Below, piece by piece: positions 1 through 9,697 of a stretch of DNA of 23,509 nucleotides. The stretch comes from Isoetes engelmannii (Eukaryota > Streptophyta > Lycopodiopsida > Isoetales > Isoetaceae). Every line of letters begins with the position of its first letter. Within the stretch, counting starts at the first letter, position 1. A program made the position numbers and the translations under genes. Where the stretch lies: the NCBI GenBank assembly GCA_011763485.2, contig JAANSK020248164.1:1-23509 (forward strand), in the 5' to 3' direction. Under the pieces are notes generated by a model. That model saw only the letters and a list, made by a program, of their open reading frames with translations. It was not told the DNA's origin and did no database searches.

Positions 1-36
<36 letters not shown>
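1..36. repeat. poly(A) run at window edge
   Basis: The window opens with 36 consecutive A residues followed by CTAAAG. It could be the 3' tail of a retroposed sequence lying to the left on the plus strand, but the body is outside the window, so only the homopolymer itself is supported. Confidence 0.9.
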
Positions 37-38
<2 letters not shown>

Positions 39-136
39 AAAGCCAAAATGTCTTTTGATATATAGAGTGCATATAATGGGCCTTGGTCAAGCTTACTAAG
101 AACTGACGAGATAAGAAAATGAAGCTCAAAATCTCG

Positions 137-1103
137 CTACCCAATTAGGTATAACATCTGGCATATTTGGGTACACGCTCTTGGATCCAAAAATAGGATG
201 TCATCGATGTGCAATGTTCCTGGCAATACTCTTGTAACTGCTCCATGACTTAATCCAACTGCCCCACGATCGCCTCTGCAATCAACAACAATCTCGGCAG
301 TGATCATCAAAATGATCGTTTCATAGTCACACCATGATGGCCATGACTGCGCTACACAATGGCCACACTGTGAGGGTAGTGCATACAGTTCATGATCTAA
401 ATGTACTTTGTGATCGTGAATGCCTTCCACGATAGCTATGCCATAATGGTCGTAGTTCTGCAAGCCTCGCGACGATGGTCAAGTCATGAGGGTCGTACTT
501 TGCTTCACACCTTCTTTTGAGCCTTTGGAGATCTTGATAGGTTCACCATCTTAGTCACGTAGCTATTGATTGGGATGGGGACCTTGCACAACATTGATTG
601 GGTGTCTCCCCCTTGTCCACATCCTCGTAAATCACAACTCAGCTGATCTGGAATGGAAGGTAGCCATTCCTTTGGAGAGCACTCACTGACAAAAAGCTTT
701 TCGGTGTGATCAAGCTTGACATGTAGCTGGGAATTCTCATTATAGTAGGCTTCCATTGCCACAACCCATGTGAACTCATCTAATCTAGAATGGACGGTAG
801 CCATTCCTTTGAAGGGAACTCAACAACAAAAAGCTTTTTGGTATGATTGAGCTTGACATGTAGCTGGAAGTTCTTATTATAGTAGGCTTACATTGCCATA
901 ACCCGTGGGACGATCATATAGGTATTATACTCTGTGTGTACAAAGATAGTCATCACACAGATGCAAAAAGGTAATTGTACGAGTCGGGGTTCACACTTGC
1001 ACCTTTTTAGTTGCAAGCCATGCACCTTTGAAAACCCATATGCCTTTGCCAATTCAGCTATTAATTCTCCTAGAAGATATTCTCTTGCATCATCCTCATT
1101 CAT
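137..1103 (-). pseudogene. broken unrecognised reading frame
   Basis: Read on the minus strand from 1103 downward, three open stretches follow one another: 1103-888, 804-505 and 463-137. The first begins MNEDDAREYLLGELIAELAK, is rich in charged residues, and ends at a TAA where the duplicated copy reads GAA (M-A-M-stop-A-Y-Y versus M-E-A-Y-Y). The second contains KEWLPSIPDQ and a Cys/Gly-rich stretch. The third contains several Cys and His (LPSQCGHC) without a zinc-finger spacing I recognise. The 137-bp tandem duplication shifts the frame between the first two parts. I do not recognise the family. It ends abruptly where the Ty3 protease remnant begins on the other strand, so it was probably truncated by, or joined to, that insertion. 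It may be a host gene fragment or part of another element. Confidence 0.4.
646..905. repeat. 137-bp-period tandem duplication
   Basis: Bases 646-768 recur at 783-905 with a constant offset of 137 and scattered substitutions (roughly 15-20 percent by eye). Both begin near ATCTGGAATGG / ATCTAGAATGG and end in the CATTGCC block. On the minus strand both encode the A-Y-Y-N-x-N ... Q-L-H-V-K-L ... K-E-W-L-P-S-I peptide. Because 137 is not a multiple of three, the two copies lie in different frames. Confidence 0.85.
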
Positions 1104-1109
1104 TCGGGA

Positions 1110-1764
1110 AACTCAAGGGGCTGGTCCAAGTATTAGAAGCGCGATACCTGGCCGATATTTTTCGGACTCCTTCACACGTAATGAAGGGTTTATTCCATCT
1201 GATAAGGCCAGTGATGAATTTGTTATCTCTATATCATTGGAGTCAGAGGTTGGGAAGTTGGACCTCGATAGTGGTGCAAATGCTTATTTTATGGATAGCG
1301 CATTTGCTTTTAAACACGCCATCCATAGAACTAGGCTCAAGCATCCCGGTTCTGTTGATGTGGTTGATGGAAATGAGATCGGTAAGATCTCCTGAGGCAC
1401 AGCCACAAAAAGTACTGCACATCTTCGGGTTCTATTTGAGGGAGCGTCTTGTAGCATTTTCTTCAATCTCATTGCTAACCCATATGCACTAGTAGTTTTG
1501 GATTTTCCCTGGCTCGAGGTGCATAATCCATAGATTGACTGGCACTCTAGATCATTCATGTTTACTACTTGTAGCCCTAGTCCATCTACAGTTCTTACAT
1601 ATGAGCCAACACCTCCTCCAGTTCATGCACTGTCATTGATTCCTAATTTCGCCCCCGTCTCTGTTTTGATTCATGTCCAAGTTCCAGTTCCTGTTCCTGC
1701 TTCAGTACATGTTTCACATTATGTACATGTTCCAGATGATGTCCTAGCTCTTGCTCCTATTTAG
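1110..1764 (+). pseudogene. Ty3/gypsy aspartic protease remnant (copy A)
   Basis: One frame runs from 934 to 1764 with two stops, TGA at 1393 and TAG near 1531. The retroelement part carries the retropepsin active site as LDLDSGANAYFMD near 1260, then VDVVDGNEIG. After the TGA come FNLIANPYALVVLDFPWLEV and HNP-stop-IDWHSRSF, the usual C-terminal hydrophobic motif and linker of Ty3/gypsy proteases. After this the frame encodes a low-complexity Pro/Val/Ser linker with P-V-P-V-P repeats, ending at a TAG at 1762. No gag, RT or LTR of this element is visible here, so this is an internal fragment. The upstream limit is set by similarity to copy B at 22800-23434. Protease identity is secure from the motifs; the lineage within Ty3/gypsy is not. 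Confidence 0.8.
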
Positions 1765-1794
1765 ATTCCTGTTTCTGTGGAGATATCTTTATAC

Positions 1795-1963
1795 CAATCA
1801 CTATACTTGCTGGGGTGCGAGCTAAGAGGTCCACATCATCTGCATATATCAACCGCCTAATGATGTAATTAGCAAGCCAAACCCCTCCGCTTCCATGCTG
1901 GGCAAGCCAGTCCTCTAGTTGATCAACATACAATCCAAAAAGTGTGGGAGATAGTGGAGCCAT
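1795..1963 (-). pseudogene. LINE reverse transcriptase fragment
   Basis: On the minus strand this encodes APLSPTLFGLYVDQLEDWL followed by LIYADDVDLLA. These are the block before the catalytic site and the Y-A-D-D catalytic box of a non-LTR reverse transcriptase. The canonical QGCPLSPTLFG is truncated at its left end. About 56 residues remain, with nothing else of the element around them. The same motifs occur in the larger LINE at 5686-10207 (LFGLYIDQLEDWL, TYADDVDIL) with clear differences, so this is a separate copy of a related family. It abuts the end of protease remnant A. Confidence 0.8.
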
Positions 1964-1964
1964 T

Positions 1965-2550
1965 GGTGTCAGTGTCGTGTTTCATGTATCGCCCAAAAAA
2001 AAAATCTTTATAGGTTATTATCTCAACGCGCATCCCCCCCATTACCTTCTTATCCGAGTTTCTGGCTTTGCCATGTCACTTAAATCAGGAACGAAATTCA
2101 GCAGCCATTCCCATTGCAGATCAAGGAAAACTCAAACTAGAGGACAAGAAACAAAGCAAGAACTGGAAGAATTATGAATCCCGTAGCTAGAAGACAAAGA
2201 AATTTTGAACTACACGACAAACCCGGTTGCAAAATAGGGAATCAGAAGTCCTTCTGAAGACAGGGAAGGCGCCTTGGCCATGTCATCGCAGATGCGAAAT
2301 TTGGATTGTAATGGGAATGTAAATTCCGGAATTGGGCTTGCCACATGGCAAAGGTAACTCCGATTTGTGGCCTAATGGGGATGGGCTCTAATTTGCGACT
2401 ATTCTATTCTAAAACATGCCACAAGATATTACTTCCCAAATAATGGATAATAGAGTTGTCAAGTAGAACTGCTCCTCCATCATTGCACAATTGCTCTCAT
2501 CCCAAAGATATACAACAAAATAATAACCCTACAATAAAGCATCCATCCAT
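1965..2550. other. no gene seen; promoter-like tail
   Basis: I find no supportable coding sequence here. Short A and C homopolymers occur around 1987-2040. TGGGCT-type hexamers occur near 2332 and 2383, upstream of the TTAGGGTTTG box at 2561. In plants, TGGGCY plus a telo-box is a combination known from promoters of translation-related genes, but two short motifs in AT-rich DNA are weak evidence. Confidence 0.35.
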
Positions 2551-3115
2551 TTGGACAGCGTTAGGGTTTGGTGGTTTTTAACCCTGTTAAAGCAACCGGA
2601 CTTCGTTGCAGGTAAGCAGAAACGTTTCTCTCCTGTTATTCTGTTTTTTCATACATTGCTTCTGATGTTAAATTCTGTAGATCTATGCAGTTGTCTAAGG
2701 CCAAAGATTGGTGTTTTCTTTGTACTTGTTAGGTCTTCAAAATTCTTTGTACTTGTTAGGTCGTTACAATTGTTCTAATGTTTCCAAAAGTGTAAGCCTT
2801 AGAATGTGAAGCTCCTTTAGGTGTGATACGTCATTTACAAAAGCTGCTGCTCATCTACTGATATCAGTATTTTAATTTTCATTGTTCTCCTGTCTCAAAA
2901 CCCTCACATTGTAGGAGAGCACTTCTTGTCTTAGTCATAGTGGCAAGGTGGGAAAGAATGCCTTTTTCATTTAATCCATAAACAGCTCAAGTAGAGCATA
3001 AGTTATTGTTTACTGTCACTAGCCCGTGAATGGACTAGAACATCTATTTTACCCTACCCTATGTTTTGTTGTGCTAAATATTTGGCAAGGTTGATGTAAC
3101 CAAACATAATAACTC
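2551..3115 (+). repeat. 5'UTR/intron-like segment, copy A
   Basis: This segment has a diverged counterpart at 12853-13490. Shared landmarks in the same order are a TTAGGGTTTG box (2561), GCAGGTAAGCAGAA (2608, read here as an exon end plus GT intron donor), a T-rich stretch, a TCTATGCAG/TAAGGCCAAA block near 2680-2705, TTGTTAGG...ACAATTG near 2750-2770, a CTTAGAATG...GAAGCTCC block near 2800, and a GCTAAAT...ACCAA-CATAATAA block near 3075-3110. No long open frame is conserved, which fits an untranslated leader with first intron rather than a coding exon. It could equally be a repeat carrying a captured gene start. Confidence 0.55.
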
Positions 3116-3591
3116 TGAAACACAATCGTCCCCTTGCTAACAACACTTGATGTCAGATAATTCATTCTATATATGAAAATGTGCGCATTTGAGAACAAAC
3201 CAAAATTAATTGTATATAGTTATCGAATCAATTAGTGACAAATACAAATTGTAAATGGAATTGATGTTGGATCTGCTGGTTAGGAGTGCATAGCATACAA
3301 ACTTTGCTGTTTGCTTCATATGTCTGATGATATGAAACGAGTATGAAGAACATGAGAAATCATTTGCTAGATCTGTCAACATGATCATGCAAATATAAAT
3401 TTGCTTGATTGATCTCATTTTCTTGTGGACAAATCTACAGGGTATTATATTCTGTATTGCATGAGGTAAAATCACGAGGAAGGAGGCAAAATATTGACTA
3501 GCATGCAGGTGCTAATTGCCATCCTTTAGTAGCAGAATGTCCCTATGTCTGTTCGGACATGGCAAGAACTTACCAGGTTGCTGAGTAATTA
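3116..3591. other. no gene seen
   Basis: AT-rich sequence without a supportable reading frame, repeat or regulatory site. The last 20-30 bases (GGTTGCTGAGTAA near 3577) already belong to the motif that recurs in the tandem modules to the right. Confidence 0.5.
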
Positions 3592-4011
3592 TGGCTCTTT
3601 ACAAGCTTTTAACTGCAGCAACTATTCTTTCATATAAAAGTAAGACAAAATTTTCAACAGGTTCTGGAAGGAGGTGTTTGGTGTGGCTCTCTACAAGCTT
3701 TTAACTGCAGGAAGCATTCTTTGAGATAAAAGTAAGACAATTTTCAACAGGTTCTGGAAGGTTGGTGAGTAACATAAAGTATGGCTCTGTACAAGCTTTC
3801 AACTGCAGGAAGTATTCTTTGAGATAAAAGTAAGACAAAATTTTCAACAGGTTCTGGAAGAAGGGGTTTGGTGTATGATAATAGGATAATGAGGAGTCAG
3901 CCTGGTTCACAAGTTGCTGAGTAACATATATTATCAATGTTTACAAGTTTTTAAGTGCAGGAGGTATTCTTTCAGATAAAAGTAAGACAAATCTTTGAAC
4001 AGGTTCTGGAA
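3592..4011 (+). repeat. four tandem splice-acceptor-like modules
   Basis: Four copies of a block of about 80 bases begin near 3592, 3683, 3781 and 3931. Each reads GGCTCTxTACAAGCTTTTAA-CTGCAG, then TATTCTTT...ATAAAAGTAAGACAA, then TTTTCAACAG and GTTCTGGAAG (the fourth is more diverged). The T-rich run ending in CAACAG looks like an intron 3' end, and the following GTTCTGGAAG opens a frame. In copies 3 and 4 that frame reads G-S-G-R-x-G-x-V-Y-D-x-R-I. A GTTGCTGAGTAA motif precedes copies 1 and 4, and a variant precedes copy 3. The array may be a duplicated intron-exon junction of a host gene. I do not recognise the peptide. Confidence 0.75.
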
Positions 4012-5100
4012 GAGGAGATATGGTGTATGATACTAGGATAATTAGTCAGTTATGCAGGGACCAAAAGAGAGGCGGGTCACATGGAAACTGGAGTAACTGA
4101 AATATGCCCAGTGCAAGCAAAAGAGACAGGCAGGCAGGAAGCGGGCGGCGGGCTGGCCAAACTTAATGGAGGTTGTCGGAGACGTTATCCCTTATGGAGC
4201 CCACGAATCTATTGCCCACATTTTTTCCTTCCCTATATTTTAAGCTTTCCAAGAAGCAGTGCCTTGACATACTTATGCCTTGACTTGGCTGCCTCTCTCC
4301 ATTATTGGCTTTCATGCCTTCAAATCTAAACAACATAGTACCTGTGTTTCTGCACATATTGACAAATTCAGCTCCCTTCGTCACAAGTTTGTGGCATTGA
4401 ACGGTCCAACATAATTACATGGAAGACTTTTCTGTTCTGTTCTATTCTATTTTATTCTGTTTTTTCAACAACAGCCTTGCTTGGAATGTTTCCAAAATCA
4501 ATTGCCCTTTTGATACATGTTCCGTTTTCATGCTTGTTCATGCATTGCTACCTCGATTGGAGTATGGTGCATTGCTACATAACTATGCAAGGGGCCTTGT
4601 ATTTGATTAGATTGAATGATGCACTGGAAATTGATAAAACAATAATACAATAAAAGAACCGAGTTTATAGGGATGTCGATGTGTCAATGCCATTATTTAC
4701 ATATCCTCTTTCTTGTACATTGTTGGTCTTGCACTATGTGTTGCCTCTGACAAGTTGGTAGAATGGCTTTATCCTTGCCATTTCAAATCAATGTAAACAA
4801 TTGTACAATTGTTTATGGGACCCTATACAATCCACACTTTAATCCCAAAGGCTTTAGAAGGGAAAACCCTTGATAGTAACAACTAGGGAAAAACAACCAC
4901 TTGATACTGGCTTTAAAGTCATGAATGTCAGGTAATTCTGAAACATATGTTGTTCAATTTTTAGATAGCACATTCATACATCCTGCACTCTTGTTTAAAT
5001 TCAGCAAATTATTTTCCACAGATAGAAAATTCTATGAACAGAAGCTACATAAATATAGCAAATAACACCCTCATGCACAAAATTTGAAGAGGGGATAACT
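4012..5100. other. no gene seen
   Basis: The last module runs into a short open stretch (…ISQLCRDQK…) to about 4100, and a GC-richer patch lies at 4130-4170. Beyond that I see no reading frame with recognisable content. A pyrimidine-rich run of TTCTG/TTCTA units lies at 4431-4467. The segment approaching 5100 may hold decayed 3' sequence of the minus-strand LINE, but I cannot show it. Confidence 0.4.
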
Positions 5101-5685
5101 ACAGAGTCTCCTACAACCTTATATATGGTATTTCAGATCCCTAGCTAATAGAGTTCAATGGGAGTCCCCCATACCACCTCCTTCTGGATAGCCTCATAAT
5201 CATGGATACATCTGTAATTTCTTACAGGAGCATTCACCAATTGTGTGCATGAGGTGTGTTTTTCACGGAAGGTGACTGCTTTCCTCCTTTTCCAGATAAT
5301 GCATAAAGTCCATGCTCTAACTATTTGAAAAGCAACGCATTTAGACTATACCCACTCTAGTAGATAAATTTCTTAGACTGTATGATTGGTCCCTAGTGTA
5401 TTGCAATCCTTCCTCCAGACCAATTGTAAATCAGTCCATTCTACGAGCCAATGTTCCGATATTTCAACACTCGCTTTGTACATGGGGCCTAATGGACCTA
5501 CATTGTCTGTGTACTTTGTAATGTTAACCTGGAGCGCCGTATGCACTACTTGCCATATGCAGGTAGCACTGTGGACCTCACATAAGCATGAAAAATTGAT
5601 CTACTGTTGGTAGTGGATGTCTTAACCTGTGCCAAAGCAGTTGGATCCCAAAGTTTGCTAAAGAAGCATGCATCCAGGTAACACC

Positions 5686-5958
5686 TCAAATGATCGTGAT
5701 CTGCGTCAGTTCAAACCTGTTTGTATTTGTGTGCCTGCACATTCCATCGAGAGAACCACTGAGATCCTTTTTTCCTCCAACATGCTTTACGGCATTGTGG
5801 GTCAAGCACCATGGTCTAAGCAAGATTGGAGAGGTAGGCATCACCAAACCCTCCTTCTGAAAGTAGATGATATGGCGATCCAGTGTAGCCCTTTGTAGGG
5901 GGAAGAAACATGTCTCATGTAGCAGGATCTGATATTGGACCATGAACTTCACCTCAAG
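5686..5958 (-). pseudogene. LINE ORF2 C-terminal region
   Basis: This lies directly downstream of the RT part on the minus strand. An 88-residue open stretch (5952-5686) includes LLHETCFFPLQRATLDRHI and YFQKEGLVMP. I read this as the post-RT segment of plant LINE ORF2 proteins, where a LLRETG-type motif precedes an LQ-x-x-ALDRH stretch. Below 5686 scattered in-frame pieces (for example STTNSRSIFHAYVRSTV, around 5570-5620) suggest that decayed ORF2 continues toward about 5100, with frequent stops. No poly(A) tail or target-site duplication is visible to fix the 3' end. The RT neighbour is certain; the assignment of this part is a moderate inference. Confidence 0.5.
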
Positions 5959-6060
5959 TGCTCGAGCTAAGGAGGCCTTCTTGCACCTGTTCTAGTTCAT
6001 TCTAGGTGGCAAGGGATACTACATATCCCTAAACCTAGACCCTGTATAAGAAAACAAGCT

Positions 6061-7476
6061 CTACCAAGGTTCTGGACAAGTGCGTTTGATGGTTCCAGGC
6101 AAGTGACCGTTATTGTGCGTAGCATACAATGCTTTCCAACTCGTTGTGACGCACAACCGGATGGGAGTGTCCCAATATGTGGACGATGGAAACTCCACTC
6201 CCAAATACTTGTAAGTGGGAGCCACCTCTACATTTTGGCCCTGATAAGTTAAGGCAGGAGGTCTTGGCTGGTGCAAGGACGAGATGACCAGCACCTTAGT
6301 GTTGGCCAAATTAACTCGCATGCTAGTGAACTGGCAAGAAGTATCCAGAGCATTCAATTGGCGTTGCATCGCATCTGCGGTGTAGGCTAAAATGTCTACG
6401 TCATCGGCATATGTGAGCTACGAAATTATGTGCTACATCAGCTGGGCTCCCGCTCTCCCCTGGTCAGCAAGCCAATCCTCTAGTTGATCAATATACAGGC
6501 CAAAGAGCGTTTTGGAGGACGAGCAACCCTGATGTACTCCAATACTACTGATAATATGCCGACCTAACGACGTTAGTTGGCCTGAGCATCCTCATATGGC
6601 ATGTATATCGCATTTTGCAACTTCATAGAGCTCCCACACTACTTTAGTTGGCCTGAGCATCCTCATATGGCATGTATATCGCATTTTGCAACTTCATAGA
6701 GCTCCCACACGACTTCAATCTTTCCTGTCACGAGGTACAACACTACTGATAATATGCCGACCTAACGACGTTAGTTGGCCTAAGCATCCTCATATGGCAT
6801 GTATATCGCATTTTGCAACTTCATAGAGCTCCCACACGACTTCAATCTTTCCTGTCAAAAGCTTTTGGAAATCAACAACACAGCGGTACAGGCCTTGCCG
6901 GCAATTCCTACTATCCTCAACCAAGGTTCACATAGTAAAAAAATGACCAATGGTGGAGTATTGGGGCCAGAATCCTACCTTGTAAAACCATGCACCTTTT
7001 CTTCCTCTGCCCACATCATCAAGAGCTGCTCAAGAATGTCGGCCAACAGTTTTGCAAAGAGCGAACTAACCATGATGGACTATGAGGATCGCCCGCTTTG
7101 TATATGGGAACTACCTTGTCAGTGGTCCAATATGGGGGAAAGCCTTCTTGCAATGTTCTTTTGAACAATGTTGTCAGTATGGACACCATCAAAGGCCCAG
7201 TCCATTTGAGTAGCTCTGCCTGCATGCCATCCAAATTTGTTGCCTTGCCATTGGAGTGACATATGCAGACCTGTGATGACATCTGCCTCTGTAATGACTA
7301 GTGCTGGATCCACCTGCGGGGATGTGCTGCTCAAACTCCATTGCATCAAAGTGATGTTCTTCGCTGGTTGCAAAGATTTGTTTAATATCCTTCGCCAGAA
7401 TGCCCTGGAATGGCGGTCCAAGAGGTAGAAAATTTGTCGCTGGTGTTTTGTGCTTTCTGGCCCTTGAACAAAACAC
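6061..7476 (-). pseudogene. LINE reverse transcriptase, broken
   Basis: Reading down the minus strand, the RT blocks come in order but in changing frames. First comes an FWRRI stretch at 7400. Then GKATNLDGMQAELLKWTGPL and VVPIYKAGDP near 7240-7090, the N-terminal fingers. After a frameshift come SIMVSSLFAKLLADILEQL (7080-7030) and a decayed CC-x-FPKAFD near 6880, the motif A aspartate region. Then GVHQGC near 6535, LFGLYIDQLEDWL near 6490, LTYADDVDILA (the catalytic YADD box, 6385-6420), and finally NTKVLVISS and TYKYLGVEF (6300-6190). Motif QGCPLSPTLFG has become QGCSSSKTLFG. The stretch between motif A and QGC contains a triplicated repeat, and stops are frequent. The protein would copy the element's RNA at a nicked target; this copy cannot. 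Family assignment is firm. Confidence 0.9.
6544..6857 (-). repeat. nested triplication inside the LINE RT
   Basis: A block starting TTAGTTGGCCTGAGCATCC occurs at 6573, 6644 and 6771, about 70 bases each. The adjoining ACTACTGATAATATGCCGAC block occurs at 6544 and 6742, and GACTTCAATCTTTCCTGTCA occurs at 6711 and 6837. Offsets of 71 and 127 bases imply at least two duplication steps. The copies differ at only a few positions, so the duplications look much younger than the LINE's decay. On the minus strand the block encodes a Y-E-D-A-Q-A-N peptide of the RT palm. Confidence 0.92.
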
Positions 7477-7541
7477 GGTAATGTCTGATCGTCAGCGGGC
7501 GCAAGGTGGAACTAGTGATCTATCGAAGCCAGCATTTGAGG

Positions 7542-8570
7542 CTAGCTGTGGGGAAAGGTTGTAGCTCCCAAGAGCCGTTGTCTGCTTCTTCCAAAGCATC
7601 TGTTAGTAGCCATCATAAATGCATTGATTAACTGTGCAGTTTGTTGTTGTCGCGTGGTGAGCTGCAGTATCCCCTCCAGGTCCGGTTCCACTAGCTGGGG
7701 ATAGGCCTTTGCATCGTAATCCAGGTGCAGCTGAGACATGCATGGTGTTGAGGTAATAGAGGTGTAAGCAGTCTTCCAATCCAATCCACCCGCAATAAAA
7801 GGGTGTTGGTGGTCAGAATACACTTCTTCATCTCTACGGTCTGTCCAAACACGAAAATGGGTAACCATGTTCAAATCTGGCTCTATCATCAGTACATAAT
7901 CCACAACACTGATCCGCCCCTTGGTTCCCTTGCCAATGTACATTTAAGAGCCTTTCTGCCAGTCCATTGCAAATGACCAAGTAAAAAATATTGCATAGCA
8001 GAAGCAACTACTTGCCATCCTTCATCAGATGCTCGTGGCCAAGCACTTCAGTGGGGCACAAATGTAATATGTCCTCTACCAAGGGGTCAAATTTCATGAG
8101 TTGTTCTGCCCCCGTATGTACATTGAAGTCTCCAAGGAGCATGACCTTGCCCAACTGCTTGTGCTTCTCTACATCATGGTATAGATTGACATAAGGGTCC
8201 AACCTATCCATGTCTGAATGAGTGTGGTCGACGTTGCTTTTCACATGTGGAATGTACATGTCGCCACAAGGGTTGCCACTGCTATTCTGCACTCGTATCT
8301 ACATGTACCGATTATGCATCTTGTGCAAAGAGATCGAGTGTGCCACGGTTGTGCGATAATAGCAGGCAATACCCATTTTCCTGTGCACTCATTGAAGAAA
8401 GAGTAATATTGATAGTCTGGTACATTTGGAAGTCTGCGTCTTGCATTCATCCATGTTTCCATAAGCAAGATGGGATCCATATCTGCAGCAATAGAGTTGA
8501 GGCTATCTCGCTTCTGCCATGGAAACCCCGACAATTTCAGGAGACCATACGGAGGCACAATTTCTATTTG
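7542..8570 (-). pseudogene. LINE EEP endonuclease domain, broken
   Basis: Signatures of the apurinic-like (exonuclease-endonuclease-phosphatase) domain run down the minus strand. They are LSGFPWQKRDSL near 8520 (usual N-x-x-G start, Asn lost), ILLMETWMNARRRLPNVPDY near 8465 with the metal-binding Glu, YIPHVKS and LDPYVNLYHDVEKHK near 8240-8170, KVMLLGDFNVHTGAEQ near 8130 with the GDFN box, then GRISVVDYVL near 7910 and YSDHQHPFIAGG near 7820 with the S-D-H catalytic dyad region. In LINEs this enzyme nicks the chromosomal target to prime reverse transcription. The domain is split over several frames with stops between them, but most catalytic residues can still be read. A linker rich in Gln/Thr (7700-7550) follows, leading to the RT. 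Confidence 0.9.
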
Positions 8571-9302
8571 TAGGCGACAAGTGCAGATGCACATTGGGGA
8601 TTGTGGTTGCAGCAGGAGAGGCAATATGCGATAGACGAGCAGATGCAAGTGGGGCAGAGGCATGAGTACGAGTAGTCGAGGCAATATCAACACCCCAAAG
8701 GGTGTCAGCAATGGGGTGTCAGCCTCAGCTACAACTAGTGCAGTAGCTTTAGCAGCAGCGCCCCGAGGGTTGGACCATCTCTGTGTTGCCGGATCTACGG
8801 CCTTAGCATTAGGCGGTTTGAACACTCGCACCATGCCTTGGACCAGGGCAGCGGATCCCTTGGTGCATTGATGGCCCTGACGATGGCTAGCAATTGTCTA
8901 TGGTACTACTATTGCTGCGAGATGAGGTCTTGGTCGACATACAATGAGGTGCCCTTCAATTTGGCTCCTGAGTGCAGTATGGAATCTCTTATCAGTTCAT
9001 TTGTGACTGTAAAATTTACAATGCATGGAGCGATCTGGGTAGTGGACACCATGAAGAGCTGTACTGGCAATGTATATGGGAATATGGGAATGCATGTGGG
9101 AGAAGACTAATGTCTGGAGCCGGTCAATGCGGTTCTCTCCTATTTTCTTAGGGAGGTTGGGGAGTACCACATTGTGGTTCCTGCATCTCTGCTTTAGTTG
9201 TTCGGTGTACTTATTGTGGCCGTCGGAGAGGAACATCATTCCTATGCCTAGGCCGAGAGGTTCCTGGCAAGGGGATCTGAGCACCAGTAGCAGTTGCAGT
9301 AT
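8571..9302 (-). pseudogene. LINE N-terminal/linker region
   Basis: Between the coiled-coil region and the endonuclease, two open stretches share one frame with the endonuclease start: 9398-8997 and 8834-8241. The first contains FLSDGHNKYTEQLKQRCRNH and VLPNLPKKIGENRIDRLQ, a basic segment compatible with nucleic-acid binding. The second opens with MVRVFKPPNAKAVDPATQRW and an Ala-rich run, then a hydrophobic, Leu/Pro-rich stretch that may be out-of-frame noise. The common frame suggests that ORF2 originally began at or upstream of 9398 and overlapped the end of the coiled-coil frame, or that both were one fused protein. I see no zinc-knuckle motif here. Confidence 0.55.
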
Positions 9303-9697
9303 GCTAAGTAGCTTTGACTTCCTGTAGCTGAGATCTAAGCTCTCGCTGGAGGTCATTTTGCTTTGCCAATCTGCGCACATAATTTTGCAGTTGCTCATGA
9401 GCCTCTACATGAAGGCCCTTGCCTTGTTGAGCAACTATAGTATGCAGCCCTCGTAGTTTTCATTCATGCATGGCAGCCCTAAGCTCCAATCCCTGAGGTC
9501 TGGAGGCCATCCCCTCATGTCGAGCCAATGAGATTTCCTCCAGACTGTTGACCGTGCCCTGGAGAGCTTGGAGTGTTGTGATTTGCTGGTCGCTTGTCCT
9601 GCCTTTCAGACCTTGATGGTCATCTCTTCAGTGCCTGAGCATAGGCGGGACATGATTGCCCTGGATCCTGCTTGAAATGTTCCCTGCTGCGAGCCAT
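9303..9697 (-). pseudogene. LINE ORF1-like coiled coil
   Basis: An ATG at 9697 on the minus strand starts MARSREHFKQDPGQSCPAYA but hits a stop after 25 residues. In a neighbouring frame an almost continuous stretch, interrupted by one stop near 9460, reads through TTLQALQGTVNSLEEISLA, then KGLHVEAHEQLQNYVRRLAK and QNDLQRELRSQLQEVKA, ending at a TAG near 9307. Leu and other hydrophobics spaced 3-4 apart among Gln/Glu/Arg indicate a coiled coil, as expected of the ORF1 RNA-binding chaperone of LINEs. It is followed by a Thr/Ala/Pro/Arg tail. Position upstream of the endonuclease supports the assignment. The exact start and whether ORF1 is separate remain open. Confidence 0.55.

Noticed and set aside
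1558-1764. Small separate proline/valine-rich protein.
   Set aside because: It is in frame with, and continues, the protease fragment, so it is a linker of that remnant.
4081-4329. Plus-strand 82-codon frame in a GC-richer patch.
   Set aside because: No recognisable motif and no splice or start context; composition not convincing.
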